Assembly (NCBI GenBank): GCA_963422745.1
Contig: OY730477.1
Span: 1,984,001 to 2,048,000, forward strand
Origin: G963422745 sp963422745
GTDB lineage: Bacteria; Actinomycetota; Acidimicrobiia; Acidimicrobiales; Aldehydirespiratoraceae
Length of the DNA stretch: 64,000 bases
Reading direction: 5' to 3'
Both the position numbers and the translations under genes were made by a program. The stretch's first letter is position 1; each line of letters begins with the position of its first letter. Below are positions 35,269 through 44,321 of this stretch, one piece after another. The notes beneath the pieces were generated by a model. That model had not been told where the DNA came from, did no database searches, and saw only the letters and a list, made by a program, of their open reading frames with translations.

Positions 35269-36234
35269 ATGCAGATCCTAGTTAGCGGTGCTGGTGGTCT
35301 GATCGGCTCCGCGCTGACACCCGCCTTGCGGTCCGCAGGCCACAGTGTCGTGCGTCTCATGAGACCCGACTCGGAGCTGGTTTCGTCCCTCGCGGCTATC
35401 AGGTCCGTCTCCACAGCACAGTCGCCAGATCAGTCACTTCGTGTTGTCTCGTGGGATCCGGGCACCGGGTTCATCAACGACGACGAGCTTGAAGCCGCCG
35501 GGCCGATTGACGCTGTCGTGCATTTGGCGGGTGCAGGCATCGCCGATAGACGTTGGACCCCGCAACGCAAGCAACTTATTCTCGAAAGCCGCATCAAAAG
35601 CACGACCCTGCTTTGCGAAACGCTTGGCGCGTGTTCTGCACCGCCGTCGCTGTTTCTTTGTGCCTCCGCGGTCGGCTTCTACGGCAACCGCGGAGACGAA
35701 CGCCTTGACGAATCCAGCAGTCCCGCTACCGACCGGGGATTTGCCGCAGAGGTCGTACAGGCGTGGGAATCGTCCACTTCCGCCTTGGAACACACATCAA
35801 CTCAATGCGCGCTAATGCGCTTGGGGATTGTGTTGTCCGCCGAAGGTGGAGCCCTAGCAGCTCAACTTCCATTCTTCAAGCTCGGTCTTGGGGGCAGGAT
35901 CGGTTCTGGGCAACAGTGGATGTCCTGGATCACTCTCCACGACGCCCTACGTGCGATCCTTTGGCTGCTCGAACATCCGGTTCAGGGTCCTGTCAACCTC
36001 ACGTCGCCGAATCCCGTCACCAACGCCACGTTCACCAAGGCACTGGGTCAGGCTCTGCGCAGACCAACACTGATTCCGATTCCCAAACCCGTGCTGTGGC
36101 TTCGTCTTGGGCGCGAACTCACCACCGAACTGCTCGAGGCGAGCGTGCACGTTTGTCCTGCGGTGCTGCTTGAGAGCGGTTTCGTTTTCGAGCATCCACG
36201 CATTGCTGACGCGTTCGGCGCGCTGTTTGACTGA
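35269..36234 (+). CDS. NAD(P)-dependent epimerase, TIGR01777/YfcH type
   Basis: 321 residues, extended short-chain dehydrogenase fold. Nucleotide-binding LVSGAGGLIGSALTPALRS, DAVVHLAGAGIADRRWTP, SAVGFYGNRGDERLDE and the C-terminal DUF1731-like end with PIPKPVLWLRLGREL are the family pattern. Function in the family is unproved. Immediately after the stop is an 18-bp-period duplication (36221-36254). It converges on rnhA. Confidence 0.85.
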   Translation: MQILVSGAGGLIGSALTPALRSAGHSVVRLMRPDSELVSSLAAIRSVSTAQSPDQSLRVVSWDPGTGFINDDELEAAGPIDAVVHLAGAGIADRRWTPQRKQLILESRIKSTTLLCETLGACSAPPSLFLCASAVGFYGNRGDERLDESSSPATDRGFAAEVVQAWESSTSALEHTSTQCALMRLGIVLSAEGGALAAQLPFFKLGLGGRIGSGQQWMSWITLHDALRAILWLLEHPVQGPVNLTSPNPVTNATFTKALGQALRRPTLIPIPKPVLWLRLGRELTTELLEASVHVCPAVLLESGFVFEHPRIADAFGALFD

Positions 36235-36254
36235 AGGCGCTGTTGACTGAAGGC
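36221..36254. repeat. ~17-bp duplication over the epimerase stop codon
   Basis: CGCTGTTTGACTGAAGG is followed by a near copy lacking one T; the first copy contains the TGA stop (36232-36234). Confidence 0.8.
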
Positions 36255-36259
36255 GATCC

Positions 36260-36850
36260 TTAGTAGTTCCTGAAACCGGATTCTGGCCGCTGAGAATAGG
36301 CCGCCCGCACCGCGAGACGGTCCGCCACATCGTTCCATTCGTTGCCAGCATGCCCCTTCACCCAGCGAAACGAGATGTCGTTGCGCCTACGTTGATACAG
36401 CTCCAGCAGCGGCTCCCAGAGATCACGGTTGGCGATGGGGGCCTTCTTGGAGTTCGTCCAATTGCGGCGTAACCAGCCCTCCCACCAGCCGTCCCGGAAA
36501 CAATTTACGACGTAGGCGCTGTCGGACACCACCAGCACAGGCCCGTCCAGGTTCCGCAACGCCTCAACAACTGCGGTCAGCTCCATGCGCTGGTTGGTGG
36601 TGTGCGGATCGGCACCATTGGACCAGTTGCCGTTTGGCACAACCCATGCCCAGCCGCCGGGTCCGGGATTACCGTGGCATGCGCCGTCGGTGTATACAAC
36701 CAGCCCGTCGCCACACACTCCTTGCGACGCCTTTGGATTCTCGGCTGACGACTGCACAGCCGTCTCGGTCATTCCCAAAGAGCCCTGTGATGCATATCGC
36801 CCGGAGCTCCTTCGGCTGGGTTGTGTATCGGTTTGTCGCTCGCTCGTCAT
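36260..36850 (-). CDS. rnhA: Ribonuclease HI
   Basis: 196 residues from ATG 36850, chosen for AGGAA eight nucleotides upstream; ATG 36883 and 36772 are alternatives. The catalytic carboxylates are visible in VYTDGACHGNPGPGGW, QRMELTAVVEAL, VVSDSAYVVN and WNDVADRLA, and the handle region RDGWWEGWLRRNW is present. It degrades RNA in RNA-DNA hybrids. The first 45 residues are low-complexity and not part of the fold. It is divergent from aceE. Confidence 0.9.
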   Translation of the reverse strand: MTSERQTDTQPSRRSSGRYASQGSLGMTETAVQSSAENPKASQGVCGDGLVVYTDGACHGNPGPGGWAWVVPNGNWSNGADPHTTNQRMELTAVVEALRNLDGPVLVVSDSAYVVNCFRDGWWEGWLRRNWTNSKKAPIANRDLWEPLLELYQRRRNDISFRWVKGHAGNEWNDVADRLAVRAAYSQRPESGFRNY

Positions 36851-37076
36851 TGGCTGCGTTCCTATCCCGCTGGCAAGTCCCATGACGGGATACGTGAGCG
36901 CGCAGCCAGAAATCGAGTTCCAGAAATCAAGTTCGTGAGCTGGCCCACATAGTGACGCTACCGGCCCTCGTTAGCGGAATTGTGGTCCGTTTCGCGATGC
37001 ATTGTCGCGAAATTCGGTCATGGGTTCAACATCAGCACGCCGAAACAGTGCCCGTTGCTGGAACAATGACACCCAT

Positions 37077-39827
37077 ATGATTGATCAGTTCTTCCGGCAG
37101 TTACCCGACATTGATCCGGTGGAGACCAAGGAATGGATCGATTCGCTTGATGCGGTCGTGTCAGCGCAGGGAACCCCGCGTGCTCGCTACCTTGTCGCCA
37201 AGCTTCTGGAGCGGGCCAACGAGTTGCGGGTCGGGGTTCCCCCTACCACCTCAACGCCGTACATCAACACCATTCCTGCCGAGGAGCAGCCGTTTTTCCC
37301 CGGTGACGAAAACGTGGAGCGCAGGATCAGGGCGTTCATTCGATGGAACGCCGCCGCCATGGTGATTCGTGCCAACAAGGTCGCCGACGGCATCGGCGGT
37401 CACCTCTCAACGTTCGCCTCCAGCGCATCGCTGTATGAGGTCGGCTTCAACCATTTCTTCAGAGGCAAAGACGACGGCCTGCCTGGAGATCACATCTATT
37501 TCCAGGGCCACGCAGCGCCAGGGGTCTACGCCCGGGCGTTTCTGGAGGGACGCCTGATGGAGGAACATCTCGACAATTTCCGGATGGAGATCGGGGGGCG
37601 AGGCCTGTCAAGTTACCCACATCCTCGCCTGATGCCGTCGTTTTGGGAGTTCCCGACGGTCTCGATGGGTATCGGTCCGATCAACTCAATCTACCATGCA
37701 CGCTTCAACCGGTATCTTCACCAGCGTCGAATTGAAGACACCAGCCAGAGCACAATCTGGTCCTTTCTCGGCGATGGCGAATGCGACGAACCGGAGACTC
37801 TGGGCGCGATTTCGCTTGCCGGACGCTCGGATCTCGACAACCTCAAGTGGGTAGTCAACTGTAACCTGCAGCGACTTGACGGTCCGGTCCGTGGCAACGG
37901 CAAGGTTATCCAGGAACTTGAGGGTGTGTTTCGCGGGGCGGGCTGGAATGTGATCAAGGTTATTTGGGGTAGCGCCTGGGACGAACTGCTACACCGTGAC
38001 GTTGACGGGGTGCTGGTCAACAAGATGGCCCAAACCGTTGACGGTGAATATCAACGCTACGCGACCGAGAGCGGGAGTTACATCCGCGAGCACTTCTTTG
38101 GCCCCGACCCACGTCTTCGTAAACTGGTTGAGCATCTCTCCGACAGACAGATCGAAACGTTGCCCCGAGGCGGGCACGACTACCAGAAGGTCTACGCAGC
38201 TTTCAAAGCCGCCAGCGAGGTGCGGGTCCAGCCCACCGTGATCCTCGCCAAGACGGTGAAGGGATGGACGCTTGGAGAGGGATTCGAGGGTCGAAACGCA
38301 ACCCACCAGATCAAGAAGATGACCAAGGATCAGCTTCTAGAACTCCGGGAACGTCTTCATATGCAAGACGACATCGCAGATGAGCAACTCACCGACGGCG
38401 TGCCGCCGTATTTCCGACCAGCACCGGACAGCAAGGAATACCAGTACATGATGCAGCGTCGCCGGGCACTCGACGGGTTCGTTCCCCGTCGGGTGGTGCG
38501 CGACCGTCGGACGCTCCCACAACCCGGGCCGACACCATTTCTGGACCTGAAGAAAGGCTCGGCGGGCCGTGCTGTGTCTACCACCATGGCTTTCACGGTG
38601 CTGCTGAGAGACCTGATGCGGGATCAGCTATTTGGTGACCGGGTGGTGCCGATAGTCCCCGACGAAGCACGGACGTTCGGCATGGACTCGCTGTTCCGGG
38701 AGTTCAAGATCTACGCGCCGCGAGGTCAGCTCTATGAACCCGTTGACCATGATCTGATGTTGTCGTACTCGGAAAGTAGCGACGGTCAGATACTCGAGGA
38801 AGGCATCACAGAGTGCGGGTCCTTGGCGTCCTGGTTGGCTGCGGGAACTTCGTATGCGAACACGTCGGTGCCGATGGTTCCGTTCTACACGTTCTATTCG
38901 ATGTTCGGATTCCAGCGGGTGGGTGACTCAATCTGGGCGGCCGCCGATGCACGCGCCCGAGGTTTCTTGCTGGGCGCAACCGCAGGAAGAACCACGCTAT
39001 TGGGCGAGGGGCTGCAACACCAAGACGGCCACAGCCAGGTACTCGCCACGACCGTGCCTTCTTGTGAGGCGTATGATCCGGCGTTTGCTTATGAACTAGC
39101 GGCGGTGATCTCCGAGGGTCTGCAGCGGATGAACCCCAGCAGAGCCGAGGACGGCGAAGACGTCTTCTACTACATCACAATCTATAACGAGAACTACGAG
39201 CAGCCGCCCCAACCCGACCATGTACGTGAGATCGACATCACCTCGGGCCTCTACCGCTTCAGCGACGGGCCGCTGACCGGGTCGCAGTCGCGACGGGCAA
39301 CCATTCTGTTTTCGGGTCCTTCGTCACAGGCCGCAATCGAGGCGCAACGACTGCTCGGCGAACGTCACGACGTGGCAGCGGAGTTGTGGAGTGCCACCAG
39401 CTACAAGCGCCTACGGGCCGACGCTTTGGACTGCGAGCGTCGCAATCGGCTCAACCCCACCGACGCACCGAGGGTCCCGATAGTCACCCGTAAGCTGGCC
39501 GACAGTGAGGGCCCGATCGTGGCGGTGTCGGATTGGATGACATTGGTTCCCGACCAGGTCTCTCGCTGGATGCCCCGCCCGTTGCACGTGCTCGGCACCG
39601 ACGGCTTCGGCCGCAGTGACACACGAGAGGCATTGCGTCGCTTTTTCGAAGTCGACACAGCTCACCTGATTGTCGCCGTGCTGTCGGCTTTGGCGGACAC
39701 AAACCTGGCTAGCCCTACGGAGGTAGCCGAAGCCATCAACACCTATGGTATCGATCCGCATCGGCCAGATCCCGCCGATCCCGACACCGGCATGACGACG
39801 ATCGGTGCGAACTCTACAAGCCCATGA
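37077..39827 (+). CDS. aceE: Pyruvate dehydrogenase E1 (homodimeric AceE type)
   Basis: 916 residues from ATG 37077, giving DIDPVETKEWIDSLDAVV as in other AceE proteins. The thiamine-diphosphate motif is GDGECDEPETLGAISLAGRS through NCN. Later blocks are VPDEARTFGMDSLFRE, FYTFYSMFGFQRVGD and GEGLQHQDGHSQVLA. It decarboxylates pyruvate and acetylates the lipoyl arm of E2. The E2 and E3 genes lie about 4 kb away on the other strand. The ORF continues 25 codons upstream, but that part shows no conservation. Confidence 0.94.
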   Translation: MIDQFFRQLPDIDPVETKEWIDSLDAVVSAQGTPRARYLVAKLLERANELRVGVPPTTSTPYINTIPAEEQPFFPGDENVERRIRAFIRWNAAAMVIRANKVADGIGGHLSTFASSASLYEVGFNHFFRGKDDGLPGDHIYFQGHAAPGVYARAFLEGRLMEEHLDNFRMEIGGRGLSSYPHPRLMPSFWEFPTVSMGIGPINSIYHARFNRYLHQRRIEDTSQSTIWSFLGDGECDEPETLGAISLAGRSDLDNLKWVVNCNLQRLDGPVRGNGKVIQELEGVFRGAGWNVIKVIWGSAWDELLHRDVDGVLVNKMAQTVDGEYQRYATESGSYIREHFFGPDPRLRKLVEHLSDRQIETLPRGGHDYQKVYAAFKAASEVRVQPTVILAKTVKGWTLGEGFEGRNATHQIKKMTKDQLLELRERLHMQDDIADEQLTDGVPPYFRPAPDSKEYQYMMQRRRALDGFVPRRVVRDRRTLPQPGPTPFLDLKKGSAGRAVSTTMAFTVLLRDLMRDQLFGDRVVPIVPDEARTFGMDSLFREFKIYAPRGQLYEPVDHDLMLSYSESSDGQILEEGITECGSLASWLAAGTSYANTSVPMVPFYTFYSMFGFQRVGDSIWAAADARARGFLLGATAGRTTLLGEGLQHQDGHSQVLATTVPSCEAYDPAFAYELAAVISEGLQRMNPSRAEDGEDVFYYITIYNENYEQPPQPDHVREIDITSGLYRFSDGPLTGSQSRRATILFSGPSSQAAIEAQRLLGERHDVAAELWSATSYKRLRADALDCERRNRLNPTDAPRVPIVTRKLADSEGPIVAVSDWMTLVPDQVSRWMPRPLHVLGTDGFGRSDTREALRRFFEVDTAHLIVAVLSALADTNLASPTEVAEAINTYGIDPHRPDPADPDTGMTTIGANSTSP

Positions 39828-39851
39828 CCACAAGTTGCCCATGACCGCAAG
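39820..39851. repeat. 17-bp-period duplication spanning the aceE stop and next start
   Basis: GCCCATGACCACAAG (39820) and GCCCATGACCGCAAG (39837). The first holds the aceE TGA; the second holds the ATG of the HhH-GPD gene at 39841. The downstream start codon may thus derive from a duplicated stop region. Confidence 0.75.
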
Positions 39852-40461
39852 AGGGTACCCGAGTCGTACCGAACCGGGCACACTTTGGGTGACTGGCTCT
39901 GCTGAGGCAGATCGGCGGGTAAATAGTGATCCGCTGGCACTGCTTATCGCTATGTTGCTGGACCAACAGGTGCAGATCGAGTGGGCCTTCGAAGGGCCGC
40001 ATCGCCTAGCCAGGCGGCTGGCCGTAGACGACACTGTGCCGTTGAACGCTCGTTGCATCTCAGAGCTCGATCCGGACACCTTTGCTGCGATTGTGTCCGC
40101 CAAGCCTGCTCTTCATCGTTATCCCAGATTGATGGCGACACGAATACAAGATCTTTGTGATCACCTGGAAGCGCATTATGCAGGTGACGTGGCTGCGATC
40201 TGGAAGGATCGCTCATCAGCCGCGGAGGTCCATCAGCGGCTACAGAAGATGCCAGGTTACGGCAATGAGAAAGCACGAATCCTGGTAGCGGTTCTAGCGA
40301 AGCGGTTCGGTGTTCGCCCGCAGGACTGGCAACAAGTGGCCAGTCCTTTCGGTGATGACCTGCCCCGTTCGGTGGCCGACATGTGTGACAGCATCGGCCG
40401 CGACACTGTTAGGGCTTGGCGACGCGAGCAGAAGGCCAAGGGCAAATCAAAGTCGGACTGA
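39841..40461 (+). CDS. HhH-GPD superfamily base-excision repair protein
   Basis: 206 residues. DPLALLIAMLLDQQVQIEWAF is the first helical core of HhH-GPD glycosylases, and RLQKMPGYGNEKARILVAVLAKRF is the helix-hairpin-helix with its G-Y-G turn. No FeS-loop cysteines are seen, and the catalytic Lys/Asp position is not obvious. It is probably a DNA glycosylase-like protein of unknown specificity. GTG 39805 upstream in frame would overlap aceE; ATG 39841 is preferred. Confidence 0.78.
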   Translation: MTARGYPSRTEPGTLWVTGSAEADRRVNSDPLALLIAMLLDQQVQIEWAFEGPHRLARRLAVDDTVPLNARCISELDPDTFAAIVSAKPALHRYPRLMATRIQDLCDHLEAHYAGDVAAIWKDRSSAAEVHQRLQKMPGYGNEKARILVAVLAKRFGVRPQDWQQVASPFGDDLPRSVADMCDSIGRDTVRAWRREQKAKGKSKSD

Positions 40462-40591
40462 AACTGAAGGCCCTTATCAAGAGCAGCCCTGTCAAGATGA
40501 GAGTCTGATCGCACAACAGTCTGATCGCACAAGAATCTGATCGCGCAAGAATCCGATTGCAGCAGCTGACGCTGCGATTCTTGCCAGCAAC

Positions 40592-40823
40592 TACCCATGA
40601 ACAGCTTGGATCAGCAGGTTGCGTTGGCCGGGACGTTGAATTCAAGTTCGGTGGGTTACCCATGAACGGCTTGGATCAGCAGGTTGCGTTGGCCGGGACG
40701 TTGAATTCAAGTTCGGTGGGTTACCCATGAACGGCTTGGATCAGCAGGTTGCGTTGGCCGGGACGTTGAATTCGAGTTCGGTGGGTTACCCATGAACGGC
40801 TTGGATCAGCAGGTTACGTTGGC
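40592..40823. repeat. Four 37-bp repeats with identical 28-bp intervals at a hydrolase 3' end
   Basis: Repeats at 40592, 40657, 40722 and 40787, period 65. The last is the native end of the hydrolase gene (last codons plus part of the TAA); the others are copies of it downstream. Intervals are the same 28-mer with one substitution. It accounts for most of the 324-bp gap 40462-40785; the rest shows short imperfect repeats of TCTGATCGCACAA near 40505-40555. Confidence 0.94.
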
Positions 40824-41556
40824 GGTCGAGCCACCCGAGCAGGATTGCGATAGCGCGAGGGTCATGGCGAAGCTGGTGACCTCCTCGGTGCACGACCCGC
40901 AGGTCAGCCATGCCGTGGCTGTCGGCCACGGCGCGTGCATCGAGCAAAGGCACCACGTCGTCGTCACTGCCGTGTAGCACCATCAACTCTCGTGGAGCGA
41001 GTTGTGCGGCGGCCTTTACGGCCGACACCAGGCCAAGCTCATCCGCCCATTCGCGAAACGGTTCGGCTATCTCGCTGTCCACGATTCCCAACTCACGGGC
41101 CAGCACCAAAAGCTTGCGGGGGTTCTTTGCCCAGTCGCCGAAATCAGCGGGTGCCGACACGCTCGCAACTCCCCGGATTTCGGGATCGTCAACCGAGGCT
41201 TGGATCGCTAGTGCACCTCCGGTCTCGAACCCGACGATCCATACGCCGTTCACTGGTACCGAGTCACGCAGGTAGCCGATCGCTCCGCGCAGGTCACGTA
41301 GCCAGCCTCTGAGCGAAAAGCTGCCTTCCGAACCGGCTACTCCACGGCTTGCGTACGCCAGTGCTGCCCAGCCGTACTCGGTCGCCACCCGGTCGGCTAG
41401 ATCGGGAAAGGACCGAAGACTGTCCGTTGCGCCACCCGTCTCGGCGGGAAATCCATGGGCGATGACTACACCGGGCTGTGAGCGGGTCTGCAGATGCAGT
41501 GGACGAGACAGGTGAGCGGCGAGCACGTTTCCGTCGACTGAAAAACGGCGATCCAT
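40786..41556 (-). CDS. Alpha/beta-hydrolase-fold protein lacking the usual nucleophile Ser
   Basis: 256 residues from ATG 41556. The fold pattern is clear: VVIAHGFPAETGG (oxyanion HG), AALAYASRGVAGSEG, GVWIVGFETGGALAIQ at the nucleophile elbow, LMVLHGSDDDVVPLLDA (acid) and RVVHRGGHQLRHDP (His). At the elbow the consensus G-x-S-x-G reads G-F-E-T-G, so the nucleophile is Glu or absent. It may use a different chemistry, or be inactive. The gene upstream ends 13 bp away. Its 3' end seeds the 65-bp array. Confidence 0.78.
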   Translation of the reverse strand: MDRRFSVDGNVLAAHLSRPLHLQTRSQPGVVIAHGFPAETGGATDSLRSFPDLADRVATEYGWAALAYASRGVAGSEGSFSLRGWLRDLRGAIGYLRDSVPVNGVWIVGFETGGALAIQASVDDPEIRGVASVSAPADFGDWAKNPRKLLVLARELGIVDSEIAEPFREWADELGLVSAVKAAAQLAPRELMVLHGSDDDVVPLLDARAVADSHGMADLRVVHRGGHQLRHDPRAIAILLGWLDRQRNLLIQAVHG

Positions 41557-41569
41557 CGCTGTACCTGTA

Positions 41570-42034
41570 TCACCCGTCTGGGGGTTTGATTCGCAGTTGG
41601 TCAACGGCGGTGGAGCCGACCGCTCCGATGTGGGCCAGATACCGCATCTGTAGGTCCAGGACGCAGACCACGTCAATAGCCTCAATCCCGGACTGCTGCC
41701 CACGGGCAACAATTGCGTCAACTGCTGCAACATCGCCGGCGATAGCACCATGAGTAATCATGTCGTCGCCTGCCAATTCGTTGCCGTGCTGCGAAGACAC
41801 CCCTATCTCGGTGAACCAGTCAAGATGCCACAACAGCACCTTGCGAACATCGCCGTAGCTCAACTGAGCTGTGATCTCGTCGGGCAAGCGATCGACGATC
41901 CACTCAACGGCGTCTTCGAGCCGGTACACCGCGGGAGCACGTTCGTGTTCAAGGCGCCCGAGGACCCAGCCCAAAGTCACGAACGCGATACCCAGCACCA
42001 CGACGGTGCCGATCGCGAAGAACACCCATGCCAC
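41570..42034 (-). CDS. Single-pass membrane protein of unknown function
   Basis: 154 residues from GTG 42034 (TTG 42037 also possible). An N-terminal helix (VFFAIGTVVVLGIAFVTLGWVLG) is followed by a soluble domain with AVEWIVDRLPDEITAQLSYGDVRKVLLWHLDWF and a C-terminal helical part ending RIKPPDG. It resembles small actinobacterial membrane-anchored proteins without assigned role. A TAGCCT box lies seven bases upstream (42042-42047). It is the first gene of a pair with the hydrolase. Confidence 0.65.
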   Translation of the reverse strand: MAWVFFAIGTVVVLGIAFVTLGWVLGRLEHERAPAVYRLEDAVEWIVDRLPDEITAQLSYGDVRKVLLWHLDWFTEIGVSSQHGNELAGDDMITHGAIAGDVAAVDAIVARGQQSGIEAIDVVCVLDLQMRYLAHIGAVGSTAVDQLRIKPPDG

Positions 42035-42115
42035 CAACCGAAGGCTATGACATCATCGCCGAATCACTGCTCGCATGATGCGCGAATCGGGTGTGGAAGC
42101 GGTCATTCAACGGTA

Positions 42116-42144
42116 TTGGAAAATCCGACCTATTCACTTATAAT
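42116..42144 (+). promoter_or_regulatory. Promoter TTGGAA - 17 bp - TATAAT of the peroxiredoxin gene
   Basis: -35 TTGGAA at 42116-42121 and a perfect TATAAT at 42139-42144 with 17-bp spacing, the best conventional promoter in the window. A strong ribosome site AGGAGG follows at 42166-42171 before the ATG at 42179. This implies high expression. Confidence 0.75.
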
Positions 42145-42178
42145 TCACAGGATTCTTGTCACCACAGGAGGTATCCCG

Positions 42179-42841
42179 ATGACTTTGCGCATCAACGACC
42201 TAGCCCCCGATTTCACCGCCGACACCACCGAAGGCCAGATCAACTTCCACGAATGGATCGGTGACGGGTGGGCCTTGTTTTTTTCACATCCCAAGGACTT
42301 CACCCCGGTATGCACCACCGAACTCGGTGCCGTGGCTGGCCTCGAACCTGATTTCGCGGCCCGCGACTGCAAGATTATCGGCATAAGCGTTGACGGGGTC
42401 AGCGACCATACGGCATGGTCAAACGACATTGAGTCCGCCACCGGCAACGCCGTCGGCTACCCGCTGATCGGTGATCCCGACCTTGAGGTTGTCAAGCTCT
42501 ATGACATGTTGCCTGCCGATGCGGGCAACACTTCACAGGGTCGCACCGCAGCAGACAACGCCACCGCTCGATCCGTTTTTATCATCGGCCCCGACAAGAA
42601 GATCAAGGCCACACTCACCTATCCGATGACCACGGGCCGCAACTTCGACGAGATTCTGCGCCTGCTGGAGTCGTGCCAGCTCACCGCCGCGGAGCAGGTG
42701 GCCACACCCGCCAACTGGAAACAAGGCGACGATGTGATCATCGTTCCGGCGGTTTCCAATGAGCAGGCCGCCGAGAAATACCCCGAAGGTTGGGAGGCTC
42801 CCCTGCCCTACCTGCGGGTGGTGAAGCAAACCGGAACTTGA
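42179..42841 (+). CDS. 1-Cys peroxiredoxin (Prx6 type)
   Basis: 220 residues. N-terminal APDFTADTTEG, peroxidatic Cys in PKDFTPVCTTELG and the longer C-terminal 1-cysPrx domain (VATPANWKQGDDVIIVPAVS, then YLRVVKQTG) mark the Prx6 group. It reduces hydroperoxides. The ATG at 42179 follows AGGAGG by seven bases and a consensus promoter; the open frame extending back to 41750 is not used. The 17-bp duplication after the stop (42848-42881) is noted separately. Confidence 0.93.
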   Translation: MTLRINDLAPDFTADTTEGQINFHEWIGDGWALFFSHPKDFTPVCTTELGAVAGLEPDFAARDCKIIGISVDGVSDHTAWSNDIESATGNAVGYPLIGDPDLEVVKLYDMLPADAGNTSQGRTAADNATARSVFIIGPDKKIKATLTYPMTTGRNFDEILRLLESCQLTAAEQVATPANWKQGDDVIIVPAVSNEQAAEKYPEGWEAPLPYLRVVKQTGT

Positions 42842-42847
42842 ACCCGT

Positions 42848-42881
42848 TGAGGTATGCGTGTTGGTGAGGTATGCGTGTTGG
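42848..42881. repeat. 17-bp tandem duplication after the peroxiredoxin gene
   Basis: TGAGGTATGCGTGTTGG twice in tandem, beginning six bases after the peroxiredoxin stop. Confidence 0.9.
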
Positions 42882-42983
42882 TCCGCCTCGGGTGTTGGTG
42901 CGGTCATCCGACATCCGCTACGGCCACACGGCATGCATTACAGCATGCGGTGCGAACCATCCGAACCGGGTCCACCTCTGCGG

Positions 42984-43020
42984 CGGATTGCTTAGATACT
43001 CTGAGGCGGATTGCTTAGAT
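42984..43020. repeat. 23-bp-period duplication of the acyl-CoA dehydrogenase 3' end
   Basis: CGGATTGCTTAGAT at 42984 and 43007; the second copy contains the native TAA (43015-43017 on the minus strand), so the copy at 42984 is a duplicated gene end. Confidence 0.85.
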
Positions 43021-44130
43021 CCCGATTCGTTGAGCGAGTAACTCGCGGTGATACGTGGGATCACCGAACAGCAGCTCCGAACTCTTGGCACGCTTGAAAT
43101 ACAGGTGCGCAGGATGCTCCCAGGTGAAGCCGATGCCGCCGTGAATCTGGATATTCTCAGCCGCGGCATGAAAGTAGGCCTCCGAGCAGTAGCTCTTGGC
43201 CAATGACGCCACTTCAGGCAGCTCATCGTTGAGTTCTGCTGCGCACCAACCTGCGTAGTAGGCGGCCGACTTGGCCGATTCAACCTCCAAGAGCATGTCT
43301 GCGCACTTGTGCTTGATTGCCTGGAATGAGCCGATAGGCCGACCAAACTGTACCCTCACCTTGGCGTACTCAACCGACATGTCCAAACACATCTGGGCAC
43401 CGCCAACCTGCTCAGCAGCAAGAGCAACCGCAGCCAGATCCAGAACCCTCAACAGTACGCTCCAACCGTCACCGTCGGTGCCGATCAGCTTTGCCGGGGT
43501 TCCGGCGAATTCAAGCTTGGCTTGTTTGCGGGTCTGGTCCATGGTGGAAAGCGGTGTTCGTGTCAGTCCCGGGGCTTGCGGGTTGACGCTAAACAACGAC
43601 ACCCCGGCATCGGTGCGCGCAGCAACCAGAATCAAGTTTGCGGTGTGCCCGTCAAGGACGAAACTCTTGGTACCTTCCAAGGTGTAGCCGGAGCCATTGG
43701 CGACAGCCGGTAACGTGATGCCGGGCTCGTCCCAACGACCGCTCTCTTCGGTGAAGGCCAAGGTTGCCCTGACATCACCTGAAGCAATGCCCGGCAGATA
43801 CGTATTCTTTGCGTCTTCGTCACCGCTGTGCAATAGCGTGTTAGCGGCTAGGACGCACGACGAAAAGTACGGGGCGCACAGCAGAGCCCTACCCATCTCC
43901 TCCAGCACCACGATCTGTTCCACGAAACCGAATCCCTGACCCCCGTACTCCTCAGGAATCGTCAGTGCCTGCAAACCCATCTGATCTGCCATCTGGCTCC
44001 ACACGGCTTCGTCATAGCCCTGCTCAGTGTCCATCTGCTCCCGAACCGCCGACTCGGGAGATTTGTCCTCCAAGAAGCTGTGAACGAATTCACGTAGCTG
44101 ATCCTGTTCTTCGGAGAAAGCAAAGTTCAT
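43015..44130 (-). CDS. Acyl-CoA dehydrogenase
   Basis: 371 residues from ATG 44130. Family pattern: MNFAFSEEQDQLREFVHSFL, LQALTIPEEYGGQGFGFVEQ, ATLAFTEESGRWDE, the C-terminal helical domain with VQFGRPIGSFQAIKHKCADM and ENIQIHGGIGFTWEHPAH. It oxidises an acyl-CoA with FAD; the exact chain length is not predictable. A conserved catalytic Glu is not obvious at the usual place. A TAGCGT box lies eight bases before the ATG. It is alone between the peroxiredoxin gene and the divergent sufC2 locus. Confidence 0.88.
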   Translation of the reverse strand: MNFAFSEEQDQLREFVHSFLEDKSPESAVREQMDTEQGYDEAVWSQMADQMGLQALTIPEEYGGQGFGFVEQIVVLEEMGRALLCAPYFSSCVLAANTLLHSGDEDAKNTYLPGIASGDVRATLAFTEESGRWDEPGITLPAVANGSGYTLEGTKSFVLDGHTANLILVAARTDAGVSLFSVNPQAPGLTRTPLSTMDQTRKQAKLEFAGTPAKLIGTDGDGWSVLLRVLDLAAVALAAEQVGGAQMCLDMSVEYAKVRVQFGRPIGSFQAIKHKCADMLLEVESAKSAAYYAGWCAAELNDELPEVASLAKSYCSEAYFHAAAENIQIHGGIGFTWEHPAHLYFKRAKSSELLFGDPTYHRELLAQRIGI

Positions 44131-44138
44131 AGCAACAA

Positions 44139-44144
44139 ACGCTA
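44139..44144 (-). promoter_or_regulatory. -10 box TAGCGT of the acyl-CoA dehydrogenase
   Basis: TAGCGT on the minus strand eight bases before the ATG at 44130, the same hexamer as at hisD and fumarase. Confidence 0.45.
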
Positions 44145-44285
44145 CCCGACCCGTCCGAGTTGACACCAAGCCCGCAGGCGAGTGGATGACAACCCGGCCC
44201 CGGTGATACATATTCCTCCGCATAACAGCGTCGCCGTCACCGATCACGCCGGTTCGTACAACCAATCGAATTTCCACTATGCCGG

Positions 44286-44314
44286 TAGGACAAACTCCTA
44301 TCGAGGCCTAAACT
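44286..44314 (+). promoter_or_regulatory. Inverted repeat and -10 box before sufC2-sufS-sufU
   Basis: TAGGA-CAAAC-TCCTA (44286-44300) is a perfect 5-bp inverted repeat. It is followed by TAAACT (44309-44314) seven bases before the GTG at 44322. The repeat overlaps the likely polymerase site, as an operator for an Fe-S-responsive repressor would. A loosely similar GGAAACTACT stretch lies upstream of sufB. Confidence 0.4.
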
Positions 44315-44321
44315 CAGCTCT

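Noticed and set aside
41750..42178. 143-codon extension at the N-terminus of the peroxiredoxin
   Set aside because: It is antisense to the 41570 gene, and the true start has a consensus promoter and AGGAGG.
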